Shown piece after piece: positions 28,864 through 37,101 of a stretch of 38,222 nt of DNA. Positions within the stretch are counted from its first letter, which is position 1. The number at the start of each line of letters is the position of its first letter. The stretch comes from Deltaproteobacteria bacterium (lineage in GTDB: Bacteria; JAEEML01), in NCBI GenBank assembly GCA_016283195.1, contig JAEEML010000124.1, positions 1-38,222 on the forward strand. Direction: 5' to 3'. The position numbers and the translations under genes are program-made. The notes beneath the pieces were generated by a model. The model saw nothing but the letters and a program-made list of their open reading frames with translations. It ran no database searches and was not told the origin of the DNA.

Positions 28864-30906
28864 TTATCTTTTTAAATAGGCCGCTTGCTTTTGCGACCAG
28901 ATTTTTTCGTATTTTTTGGCGCGGGCACCGGCGGCGGCAAAAGTATCAACAGTCACCTTATAAAACTCGCGCATGGTATTAGGCGCGGTCCGACGGTTGG
29001 TAATAAACATATTTTCGGCATCGGTAAACCATTGGTTAGCTGTATCAATATCGCCCAATTTTACATACATTATGCCCATTTGCCGATATACTTCCGGATA
29101 GCGCTCGCGAATTTCGGCCGCCTTTTGATAATAACCGACGGCGTCCTGATACTTAGCTTGTTCCTGTTTTAAAAAGCCTAATGAATAATAGCCTTCGGCA
29201 TAAGAAGAATTGATGGTAATAGCGCGGTTATAGGCTCCCTCAGCTTCGTCAAAATAAGCCGGTTTTTTGTCGCCGGAAGCCAGAGCCATTTTTAGCAAAA
29301 TATCGCCATATTTCAAATGATATTCTTTGCTTACACCTTCTTCTTTTGCTGCCAGGCGCTTCAAATTGGAAAGAGCTTTTTCATAATTACCAGCCTGAAT
29401 ATTGGCATCGACAATATCCAAAATAATGCGCTTTGAATCAGGATAAATAACCAGGGCACTTTCCAGATTGGCCATACCGCGGCTGGCCTCGCCGGCGGCT
29501 ATTAAAATCCGTCCGCGAGCATCCATCAGGATGGGATCTGTGGGATAAAGTTCTAAAGCGGCATCGATCTTCTGCTCGGCTTTTTTAAATTCATTTTCAC
29601 GCAAATAAAGTTCAGCCCAAGCCAGAGCAATAGCCGCTTGATCTTTGGGAGCAGTCAAATTAGCAGCTATTTTTTCCACTTTGCTAAGGCCATTTTCAAT
29701 TTCCGTAGCATCTTTATTCTGGCGAGTAGCCGCTATTAAAGCTCTGGCCTTGGCTATAGGATGGCCAGGGTTCATTACACCTGCTTTTTCCCAATAAAAA
29801 CGGGCGTTTCTTTCATCGCCATCGAGATAATAAGCATCTCCGAGAGAGAGAGTATAAAGAGGTGTACGCGAAGAAATATCCACGGCTTTTTTGAGCTCGG
29901 CAAGGCCAACATCAAGGCCGCCAAGCATACGCTCGGACATACCGGCCAAATAGAGCAAGCGCTCATCCTGCGCACCCTTTTTGATAAGGCCAGAAGCCAG
30001 TTGTTTAACATCTTTATAGCGCCCGTCAGCTAGGCCCAGGAGACCCTCGGCCATATATGTTTCGGCTTTTTCGATACCCCGGCGGCGACATTCTTTAAGA
30101 TAATATTCGGCACGCGTCCGGTGAGCTTGCATACCATGTTCAAAAAAGAGCATGGCATGGGCTTCGGAAAGCCCGCTTAGGGCATAATCATTTTTGCTGT
30201 CAAGAGCGAGAACTTTTTCATAAGTTTCAATAGAATAACTGACAGCAGGAACATCACCGGCCACTGCCGACGGCCGCGCTTGCATAACCAGGCTGGCCGC
30301 TTCATAAGCCACATCGGCCCGCCACTTGTAAATACCGAAAAGCGCGCTGCAACAAAGCGCAGCTATAGCAACTTGCAAAAGTGCCGAGGGCAAAGTTTCG
30401 CGTTCAGGCTTTTCTGGGACAATAGAATGAAAAGCATTGGCGCTATCTGCCGAAATTTCCGCAATATTTTCACCCAAGCCGCGCAAAAGTTCCACCGTCT
30501 GGCGATCTTTATTATCAAGCGCATAAGCCTCTTTTAAGTAGCTTAGAGCATTCTCTTTTTTATTTTCTTCCAGAGCCAGTTCACCAAGCATTCTAAGGGC
30601 CGCGCTATTTTTATGCAAACGGTCCCCCAAAGAGGTAAGTATTTGTTTGGCTTCGTTATTTCTAAAAGTATCAAAATAGGCACAGCCTAGAAGAAAGCGG
30701 ACTTCCGGATCTTTGGTGAGCGCGCCCTGGTTGCCAATCAATTTGATGACTTTACCGGGCTTTCCGGCCGCCAAATAAGCCTCAGCCAGTGGTTTAAAAT
30801 AATTGCGGTCAGCCTTATACTTCTGCTCAAGTTGCCGAATTTGTTCGGCATCTCCCAGCCTGTGTTCTTTTAAAAGCGTGGCACCATGCTCCGTCATAGT
30901 GGCCAT
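28864..30906 (-). CDS. TPR-repeat membrane protein
   Basis: ATG at 30906 preferred (GGAGG 6 nt upstream) over the GTG at 30921; one TM helix (LLQVAIAALCCSALFGIYKW) and many TPRs. Confidence 0.82.
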   Translation of the reverse strand: MATMTEHGATLLKEHRLGDAEQIRQLEQKYKADRNYFKPLAEAYLAAGKPGKVIKLIGNQGALTKDPEVRFLLGCAYFDTFRNNEAKQILTSLGDRLHKNSAALRMLGELALEENKKENALSYLKEAYALDNKDRQTVELLRGLGENIAEISADSANAFHSIVPEKPERETLPSALLQVAIAALCCSALFGIYKWRADVAYEAASLVMQARPSAVAGDVPAVSYSIETYEKVLALDSKNDYALSGLSEAHAMLFFEHGMQAHRTRAEYYLKECRRRGIEKAETYMAEGLLGLADGRYKDVKQLASGLIKKGAQDERLLYLAGMSERMLGGLDVGLAELKKAVDISSRTPLYTLSLGDAYYLDGDERNARFYWEKAGVMNPGHPIAKARALIAATRQNKDATEIENGLSKVEKIAANLTAPKDQAAIALAWAELYLRENEFKKAEQKIDAALELYPTDPILMDARGRILIAAGEASRGMANLESALVIYPDSKRIILDIVDANIQAGNYEKALSNLKRLAAKEEGVSKEYHLKYGDILLKMALASGDKKPAYFDEAEGAYNRAITINSSYAEGYYSLGFLKQEQAKYQDAVGYYQKAAEIRERYPEVYRQMGIMYVKLGDIDTANQWFTDAENMFITNRRTAPNTMREFYKVTVDTFAAAGARAKKYEKIWSQKQAAYLKR

Positions 30907-30991
30907 ATAAACCCTCCGCACTACAGAGTACAGCAGCTCTAACCGCTACCAGAGCCACATTATATTGTCAAGTGGCCCAAGACTCGAGGCC

Positions 30992-31003
30992 GCATTATAA
31001 TGC
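30992..31003. promoter_or_regulatory. Perfect 12-bp palindrome GCATTATAATGC with TATAAT on both strands in the divergent intergenic region
   Basis: Direct reading, between the divergent TPR and kinase genes. Confidence 0.45.
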
Positions 31004-31063
31004 CAAGCGGCGATCTATGGAAGCTATTTTACACAATTTTTATCTATACAGAGCCACTCCCCT

Positions 31064-32083
31064 ATGTTACTTTTAGGTCGGGCGGCTGAGATGGGCGAAG
31101 AACTTTTCGGCAAATATAGACTCATTGAATTTATCGGCAAAGGCGGAATGGCTGAGGTCTATAAAGCCTCAGCCGAAAGCGGCCCCTTTGTCGGTCGTAA
31201 CTTGGCAATAAAGCGCATCTTGCCGGAATTTCAGGATAATTCCGAATATACAGATCTTTTCCTGGCTGAGGCTGATTTAACCAGGATGCTCAAACACCAT
31301 GCAATTATACCTGTTTTGGAAACGGGCATAATTGCCGGAAGATACTATATTCTCATGGATTTTATCAGCGGCATGGATTTGGAAAAGCTCACCTACTGGT
31401 GTCAGCAGTTTAGTATTACCCTGCCCGTTGATTTTTGCTGTTTCATTGCCTATACCATCGCCGAAGCCCTTTCTTATGCTCACAACGCCAAGTCCCCAAG
31501 CGGCACACCGCTTAATATTGTGCACTGCGATGTGACACCGGCTAATATTTTTATTTCCGATATGGGCGAGATTTTTCTGGGCGATTTCGGTGTTTCACAG
31601 AGCATCGGCCTCCTGCAGCGCGATGAGCACGCCGTTATGGGCAAAGCCTCTTATATGGCGCCGGAACAAATCACCGGCCAGGAGGTTTTGTCGGCCACTG
31701 ATATTTTTGCTCTGGGCACCATATTTTATCAGCTGATAACCGGGCGCCCAGCTTATAAAGGCAAAAATTATAATGCCACCTGGGATGCCATCTTGGCCGG
31801 TAGCCACACCCAAGCGATAAAGTTGCGCCCGGAAATTTCCCCCGAGTTGAACATGGTAATCGAGCGCGCCATTGCGCCGAATCTGCCGGCCGGCGGCCTG
31901 CATGGCTGGCTGCGTCATAATCTGACTCCCTGGAGCACAGAGCGTTACACCGCTGCCGATGAATTACTCAAAGACTTAGGGCCCCTTTTTGATCATAAAA
32001 TAGGCGACCCATTGGCTATAGCCGCCGTGGTTCGCGGCATTCAACATGTTTTAAAAAGCAAACAACCGGCGAGTTGTCGCTAG
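31064..32083 (+). CDS. Ser/Thr protein kinase (PknB/Hanks type), non-RD
   Basis: IGKGGMAEVYKA, LAIKRIL, IVHCDVTPANIFI, LGDFGVSQ, GKASYMAPEQITG. An alternative start is the ATG at 31091. Confidence 0.92.
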   Translation: MLLLGRAAEMGEELFGKYRLIEFIGKGGMAEVYKASAESGPFVGRNLAIKRILPEFQDNSEYTDLFLAEADLTRMLKHHAIIPVLETGIIAGRYYILMDFISGMDLEKLTYWCQQFSITLPVDFCCFIAYTIAEALSYAHNAKSPSGTPLNIVHCDVTPANIFISDMGEIFLGDFGVSQSIGLLQRDEHAVMGKASYMAPEQITGQEVLSATDIFALGTIFYQLITGRPAYKGKNYNATWDAILAGSHTQAIKLRPEISPELNMVIERAIAPNLPAGGLHGWLRHNLTPWSTERYTAADELLKDLGPLFDHKIGDPLAIAAVVRGIQHVLKSKQPASCR

Positions 32084-32105
32084 GTAATATTATGGAGTTT
32101 TTATA

Positions 32106-34100
32106 ATGAAAACGGCCAATTTAGCCATCATGTTTACCGACATTCAAGGCTATACCGAAAAAACTTCCGCCTCTTCCAGAGAAGAAGCTCGCGACCTTTT
32201 AAGCAAACATGCCAACCTGCTGATGCCTATTATCCGCCATTTTCGCGGGCGCCTTGTCAAAACGATAGGCGATGCCTTTCTGGTGGTTTTTTACTCACCG
32301 ACGGCAGCTGTTCTTTGCGGCACCACCATTCAGGATGCTCTTTACAGGTACAATAGCGACAAAGATTCGCAAAATCACATAAATATTCGCGTGGCTATTA
32401 ATGTCGGCGAGGTGATTCTCTCACGCGGCGATGTTTATGGAGAAGCGGTAAATATTGCTTCCAGAGTGGAAAATATCACTCCGGCTCAGGAGGTGTATTT
32501 AACCGAATCGGTCTATCTCTCGATGAATAAGACAGAAATTCGCACCGAAAGAATCGGTGAATTTAATTTAAAGGGCATTCCGGAACCGGTTACCGTTTAC
32601 TGCGCCCCCCACAATAAGATCACTCAGACCGAAGATGATGTTTCCGGAGCAGGCAATATTCAGCGCCGCCTCACTGCCCCGGCACTTTTAACCATGCCTT
32701 ACGGCGGTAAGCACCTGGCCGAGGTAGATTCGGAAATTATTACGCCACGACGTCTAAAAGTTCTTTTGATTTCAGCACTTATTCTGCTTGTTGCCGCCAT
32801 TTCCACTTTTATTGTGCCCAGAGTCCGCAACAATTATCAATGGTCACAGGTCGAATCGGCCATTGGCCGCGGACAAATCGAAAGAGCGCAATCGCTCCTT
32901 AATCAAATTCCCAATCGCGTGGAAACCGACACATCACGCCGTTTTATTTTGCAAGTGGAAATTGCCACCCGCCTTTTGGAGCGTCATGAGTCTGAGCGCT
33001 CAGCTTTAATTCTGGCAGATCTAAAGCCTCAAGATCTATCAGATAAAACAATGGTTTTTCGCTTGCAATTAAGAGCACTTGAACAATTTATAGAGGCCGG
33101 CCAACTGGATACGGCTCTGCATACTATTTCCAGTATCGCCACTTATTCCGATACCGAAAAACGCGCTCTCATTGATATGCACATCGTTCTTGCCGAAGCC
33201 CTTTTAAAAATCGGGCGCTTTGAGGAACTGAAAAGCGAAGTGGAGTTTTTGCAGACAGTGGCTCCGGGTAATGCCAAAACTCACCTTTTGGCCGGCCACC
33301 TGCACATGGCATTAAGCCAGCGCGAACAAACTTTCCAAGAAATTAAAACTGCCTTTATTCATTACGAAAAAGCACTACAAACGGAGCTGGCTCTCGCCAG
33401 TAACGAGCTCCTCCTCGATAACGTGGCCCACTCATATGAAGAATTGCAGGAAAACGAAAAGCAGCAAGTCATCATTATTACCCAGGCGGCTTCTCTCATT
33501 GATAAATATCTTGGCGCAAAAGCCATAGATCCGCTTATTTCTCAGCTGGAAAACGGCAATAACAATAAATTGGCCCGCCGGGCTTTAACCGCGCAAATAG
33601 CCAAACTGGGAGCCAGCAGTGATGTTGACAACATAAAACTGGCTATTGAAGATTTGGAAGGTATCACCTGTAACACGGCCACCAATCGCCGCCATGCTAT
33701 GCGTCTCATCGACAGACTCCGGGAAACTGGTACAGCCGATGTGCGGCCTCTGGGGGCGCTGCTAAAATTTGCCGCCAAACAAAACGGTTGCCAAGCCTAT
33801 GCCTTACAGGCCATCCAGAGACTTATCGGCAAAGATATCGGCTTTATGGCTAAATCCGATCTCACCCTCGCTCCTGTTTTGGAAGAGCTCAGCAATGCCA
33901 ATTGTCAGCGTCTGAAAAATCGCCAGCGGGCCAAAGCCATCCTGGACAATATGAAACGCATCGGCGATTTGCGTACGGTGGGGCCAATTTTAGCTTTCGC
34001 CCAAAAATCCCCCAAATGTGCCGAGCAGGCCATTAACACGGCCAGTGCCATTTTGGGCACAAAAGTACAATTTCAAGAATCTTCCGCAGAAAATCAGTAG
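32106..34100 (+). CDS. Class III adenylate/guanylate cyclase with TM helix and helical-repeat C-terminal region
   Basis: 664 aa; IMFTDIQGYTEKT, LVKTIGDAFLVVF, RGDVYGEAVNIASRVE; TM LKVLLISALILLVAAISTFIV. Confidence 0.92.
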   Translation: MKTANLAIMFTDIQGYTEKTSASSREEARDLLSKHANLLMPIIRHFRGRLVKTIGDAFLVVFYSPTAAVLCGTTIQDALYRYNSDKDSQNHINIRVAINVGEVILSRGDVYGEAVNIASRVENITPAQEVYLTESVYLSMNKTEIRTERIGEFNLKGIPEPVTVYCAPHNKITQTEDDVSGAGNIQRRLTAPALLTMPYGGKHLAEVDSEIITPRRLKVLLISALILLVAAISTFIVPRVRNNYQWSQVESAIGRGQIERAQSLLNQIPNRVETDTSRRFILQVEIATRLLERHESERSALILADLKPQDLSDKTMVFRLQLRALEQFIEAGQLDTALHTISSIATYSDTEKRALIDMHIVLAEALLKIGRFEELKSEVEFLQTVAPGNAKTHLLAGHLHMALSQREQTFQEIKTAFIHYEKALQTELALASNELLLDNVAHSYEELQENEKQQVIIITQAASLIDKYLGAKAIDPLISQLENGNNNKLARRALTAQIAKLGASSDVDNIKLAIEDLEGITCNTATNRRHAMRLIDRLRETGTADVRPLGALLKFAAKQNGCQAYALQAIQRLIGKDIGFMAKSDLTLAPVLEELSNANCQRLKNRQRAKAILDNMKRIGDLRTVGPILAFAQKSPKCAEQAINTASAILGTKVQFQESSAENQ

Positions 34101-34150
34101 AAATATTTTTCCCTAACCGCTTCATTGCCCAGATTATTGAAAATAAATGA

Positions 34151-34179
34151 TAGACATAAGCGCTCCTGTGCACTAGAAT
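34151..34179 (+). promoter_or_regulatory. Candidate sigma70-type promoter for the DUF4388/REC gene
   Basis: TAGACA (34151-34156), 17-nt spacer, TAGAAT (34174-34179); each hexamer matches consensus at 5 of 6 positions. Confidence 0.55.
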
Positions 34180-34183
34180 ACTT

Positions 34184-34208
34184 CCCCTTAGGGGCGGCCT
34201 TATGGCCG
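34184..34208. other. Two back-to-back small inverted repeats (CCCC-TTA-GGGG and CGGCC-TTAT-GGCCG)
   Basis: Read directly from sequence; lie at and just after the predicted transcription start. Confidence 0.6.
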
Positions 34209-34244
34209 ATTAACAGCATAGTGCTTTGCGTGAAAGCGTCATAA

Positions 34245-36686
34245 ATGAGTTTGGAAGGTAGTCTGACAGATATTCCGCTGGGTGAGTTGTTCCAAATCAT
34301 CTCTATGGCTAATAAAACCGGCTCTATAGTTTTACATACAGTCGGAGCCAGTGGTGAAATATTGCTATCGGCCGGCAAAGTATCGGCTGTGCTCAACAGC
34401 AATGTCAAAACAACCATAGGTGAAGTTCTCTTTGAAGACGGCATTATTTCCCCGCAACAATACCAGGAAATGATGTATTATCATCGCCACCATCCGGAAA
34501 ACGAGGATTATCAACCCCCGCGGCTCTGGGAAAAATTCGGTATCGATCCGGCCCAGGTTGAAAGCACATTAAAACACGCTGTGGAGAGCCTCATCTACCC
34601 CATGTTTGAATGGGATGGCACTTTTGATTACACAGTAGATGACAGTGTTATGGATAATTACCGGATATTCTCGGTAAATTCTCCGATGATTGTGCTTAAA
34701 AACGGCATAAATCCCCAATGGTTAGCTATGGAGGGTATGCGCCTTCTCGATGAGAAAAAGCGCAGTGAACCCGATCCTTATTCCGATTTTCTGGAATACA
34801 AAGAAAAGAAGCGGGAAGAAGAGTTTGGCTCTCTCAGCACACCTGCTTATGACGACCCCTTTGTCAGCGAAGTAACCGATGATGATGATTTTTCGGATCT
34901 CAACGACTCTGTAAACAAGGAGCCGGAAAAAGCCCCCGAACAAGAGCCGGAGCAAGAGCCGGAACAAGAGCCGGAACAAGAGCCGGAACAAGAGCCGGAG
35001 CAAGAACCGGAACAAAAACCGGAACAAGAGCCGGAGCAAGAGCCCAAACAAGAACCGGAGCAAGAACCGGAACAAGAGCCGAAGCAACCGGAAGAAAAAG
35101 CTCCGATCGGCCTTCATGAACATGCTCAGTCAATAACTATTGAAGTCAGCGATATAGTGCGCGATGCCCTAGCAGCGGCAGCTAAAGCTAAAGAGATATC
35201 CTCTAACGGCCCTCTGGCCAAAACTGAAGTGGCTGTTAAACCGAAATCGGAGCAAGAGCCGGAACAAGAACCCAAGCAAGAGCCAGAACAGGAACCGGAA
35301 CAGGAACCGGAACAGGAACCGGAACAAGAGCCAGAACAAGAGCCAGAACAAGAGCAGAAGCCTGAACAGGAACCGGAGCAAGAACCGGAACAAGAGCAGA
35401 AGCCAGAACAGGAACAGGAACAGGAACCGGAGCAAGAGCAGGAGCCAGAACAAGAGCCCGAACAAGAGCCCGAGCAGGAGCCCACAGATATTAAATATGC
35501 CGCAGGATGCACAACCATTGTCATAGACGATGACGAGACTTACCTAAGCCAAGTTAAGTCTGAGCTAACCAGCCTTAATCTTTCTGTTTTTACTTGTAAA
35601 TCAGTGCGGCTTGGTATCGATCAAATCAAAGAATCTTTGGCAAAAGAAGTACCGCTTCTCGTTATTGCCGATTTGGTAATAGCCAGATCGGACAGCAGCG
35701 GCATTTTAGGCGGCCTCGAAGTTTTAGCCGAGCTGAAAAAGCTTAATTCTTCCGTGCCTATAATTATTGTCACCGATTACAATAATGAAGATGCCAGGAA
35801 GGAGGCTCTCTCCTCCGGCGCCAATCATTTTATAGACAAGCCGCGCCGGAGTGCCATTTTGCCTAATGCCGTTTCTTCTGAAATGGCAGCTTTTTTCAAG
35901 AAAATAGAGCAGTTAATTGAGCCGCTTTTGCCTAAATCAAGCAAAGCGGACATAGCTCCTTCAGAGCCTGAGTCTGAGCCCAAAGCCCAAACAGCGGCCG
36001 AACCGCAAAATCAAGCTTTGGAAGAAGCACCGGCCGAAGATGCGCCGAAAACGCAAAAAGATGAGCCAGAAAATGATTTTGACCTCACAGCCGAGCTTTC
36101 CGAAGAACTTAGCGATGTGACTTTAGAGCTCGAAGAAGAGGCTCCGGCAGCCGGGCACGATTCGCCGGAAATTTCCACTCTAAAATCTATGATGCTTGAG
36201 CTGAATGACCCGGCAAACAAAGAAAATATCACTCTTCTAATTCTGCGTTTTGCCGCGAGTATTCTCCCGCGGGCGGCAATTTTTTATATTACCGATAACG
36301 AAGCTATCGGCCTTGGGGGATTTTCAAGTATAAACGGCGAGGAAGAAAATAGTAATTTTATTCAAAAAATACGCAAGCTTACCCTACCGATAGATAATGA
36401 TTCCATATTTAAAACAATTGTTAGCTTCCGCACCCCATATCGTGGTATTCTGCCAAATACGGCAGCTAATAATCTGCTGCTGGAAAAACTTGGGGGTATA
36501 AAGCCTATTGAGGTTTTTGCCGCGCCTATTGTCTCCGCCAACAAAGTGGCGGCGATTTTATACGGCGACACCGTATCCCAGCCTCTCACCAATACTCAGG
36601 GGCTGGAAATATTTTTATTGCAAGCCGGTTTGGCTATGGAGCGCACACTTTTAGAACGTAAACTCCTTGAGGCCAGTAAACACTGA
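34245..36686 (+). CDS. DUF4388 (PATAN) + receiver (REC) + GAF-like regulator with (EPEQ)n linkers
   Basis: MSLEGSLTDIPLGELFQIISMANKTGSIVL (DUF4388); TIVIDDDETYLSQV...VIADLVIARSD...IVTDYN...IDKP (REC); C-terminal GAF-like ...YRGILPNTAANNLLLEKLGGIKPIEVFAAPIVSANKVAAILYGD. Confidence 0.9.
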   Translation: MSLEGSLTDIPLGELFQIISMANKTGSIVLHTVGASGEILLSAGKVSAVLNSNVKTTIGEVLFEDGIISPQQYQEMMYYHRHHPENEDYQPPRLWEKFGIDPAQVESTLKHAVESLIYPMFEWDGTFDYTVDDSVMDNYRIFSVNSPMIVLKNGINPQWLAMEGMRLLDEKKRSEPDPYSDFLEYKEKKREEEFGSLSTPAYDDPFVSEVTDDDDFSDLNDSVNKEPEKAPEQEPEQEPEQEPEQEPEQEPEQEPEQKPEQEPEQEPKQEPEQEPEQEPKQPEEKAPIGLHEHAQSITIEVSDIVRDALAAAAKAKEISSNGPLAKTEVAVKPKSEQEPEQEPKQEPEQEPEQEPEQEPEQEPEQEPEQEQKPEQEPEQEPEQEQKPEQEQEQEPEQEQEPEQEPEQEPEQEPTDIKYAAGCTTIVIDDDETYLSQVKSELTSLNLSVFTCKSVRLGIDQIKESLAKEVPLLVIADLVIARSDSSGILGGLEVLAELKKLNSSVPIIIVTDYNNEDARKEALSSGANHFIDKPRRSAILPNAVSSEMAAFFKKIEQLIEPLLPKSSKADIAPSEPESEPKAQTAAEPQNQALEEAPAEDAPKTQKDEPENDFDLTAELSEELSDVTLELEEEAPAAGHDSPEISTLKSMMLELNDPANKENITLLILRFAASILPRAAIFYITDNEAIGLGGFSSINGEEENSNFIQKIRKLTLPIDNDSIFKTIVSFRTPYRGILPNTAANNLLLEKLGGIKPIEVFAAPIVSANKVAAILYGDTVSQPLTNTQGLEIFLLQAGLAMERTLLERKLLEASKH
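34935..35090 (+). repeat. Imperfect 12-bp tandem repeat (gagccggaacaa) encoding EPEQ units, tract 1
   Basis: Direct reading: EQEPEQEPEQEPEQEPEQEPEQEPEQKPEQEPEQEPKQEPEQEPEQEPKQ. Confidence 0.95.
35247..35482 (+). repeat. Imperfect 12-bp tandem repeat encoding EPEQ units, tract 2
   Basis: Direct reading: SEQEPEQEPKQEPEQ...EPEQEQKPEQEQEQEPEQEQEPEQEPEQEPEQEP. Confidence 0.95.
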
Positions 36687-36714
36687 GCCGATAGGTGCAG
36701 AGCGAGAGGTTATA

Positions 36715-37101
36715 ATGAAGGTACTCGTTGTTGAAGACAGTTCGGCCATGCGTAATGTCATTGCTTCTACAGCTGAAGAAGTACAGGGGGTTGTGGCAGT
36801 GCAGGCACCCAATGGTTTTGAGGCTTTAAAGCTTTTGCCAAGCGGTGATTTTGCCCTTATTATTACCGATATAAATATGCCGGATTTAAACGGACTGGAA
36901 CTAATCCGTTACATAAGACAGCACCCCCGTTATCAAACCACCCCTTTGTTTATTGTTACAACTGAAGGCAGCGATACCGATAGGCAGCGCGGTTTGGCTC
37001 TTGGCGTAAACGAATATTTAATAAAGCCATTTGATCCACGGGCCCTCAAAACGTTAATCAACAAATATTTGGTGGAAGAAGGAGCTAATCGTGGTGAGTA
37101 A
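36715..37101 (+). CDS. CheY-like single-domain response regulator
   Basis: ATG at 36715 with SD GAGAGGT; VLVVEDSSAMRNVI, ALIITDINMPDLNGLELI, TTEGSD, EYLIKPF. Confidence 0.93.
   Translation: MKVLVVEDSSAMRNVIASTAEEVQGVVAVQAPNGFEALKLLPSGDFALIITDINMPDLNGLELIRYIRQHPRYQTTPLFIVTTEGSDTDRQRGLALGVNEYLIKPFDPRALKTLINKYLVEEGANRGE

Noticed and set aside
34722-35524. Several minus-strand ORFs rich in CSGSCSG or LLFRLLFR
   Set aside because: Reverse translations of the (EPEQ)n repeat tracts; stop-free only because of the repeat composition.
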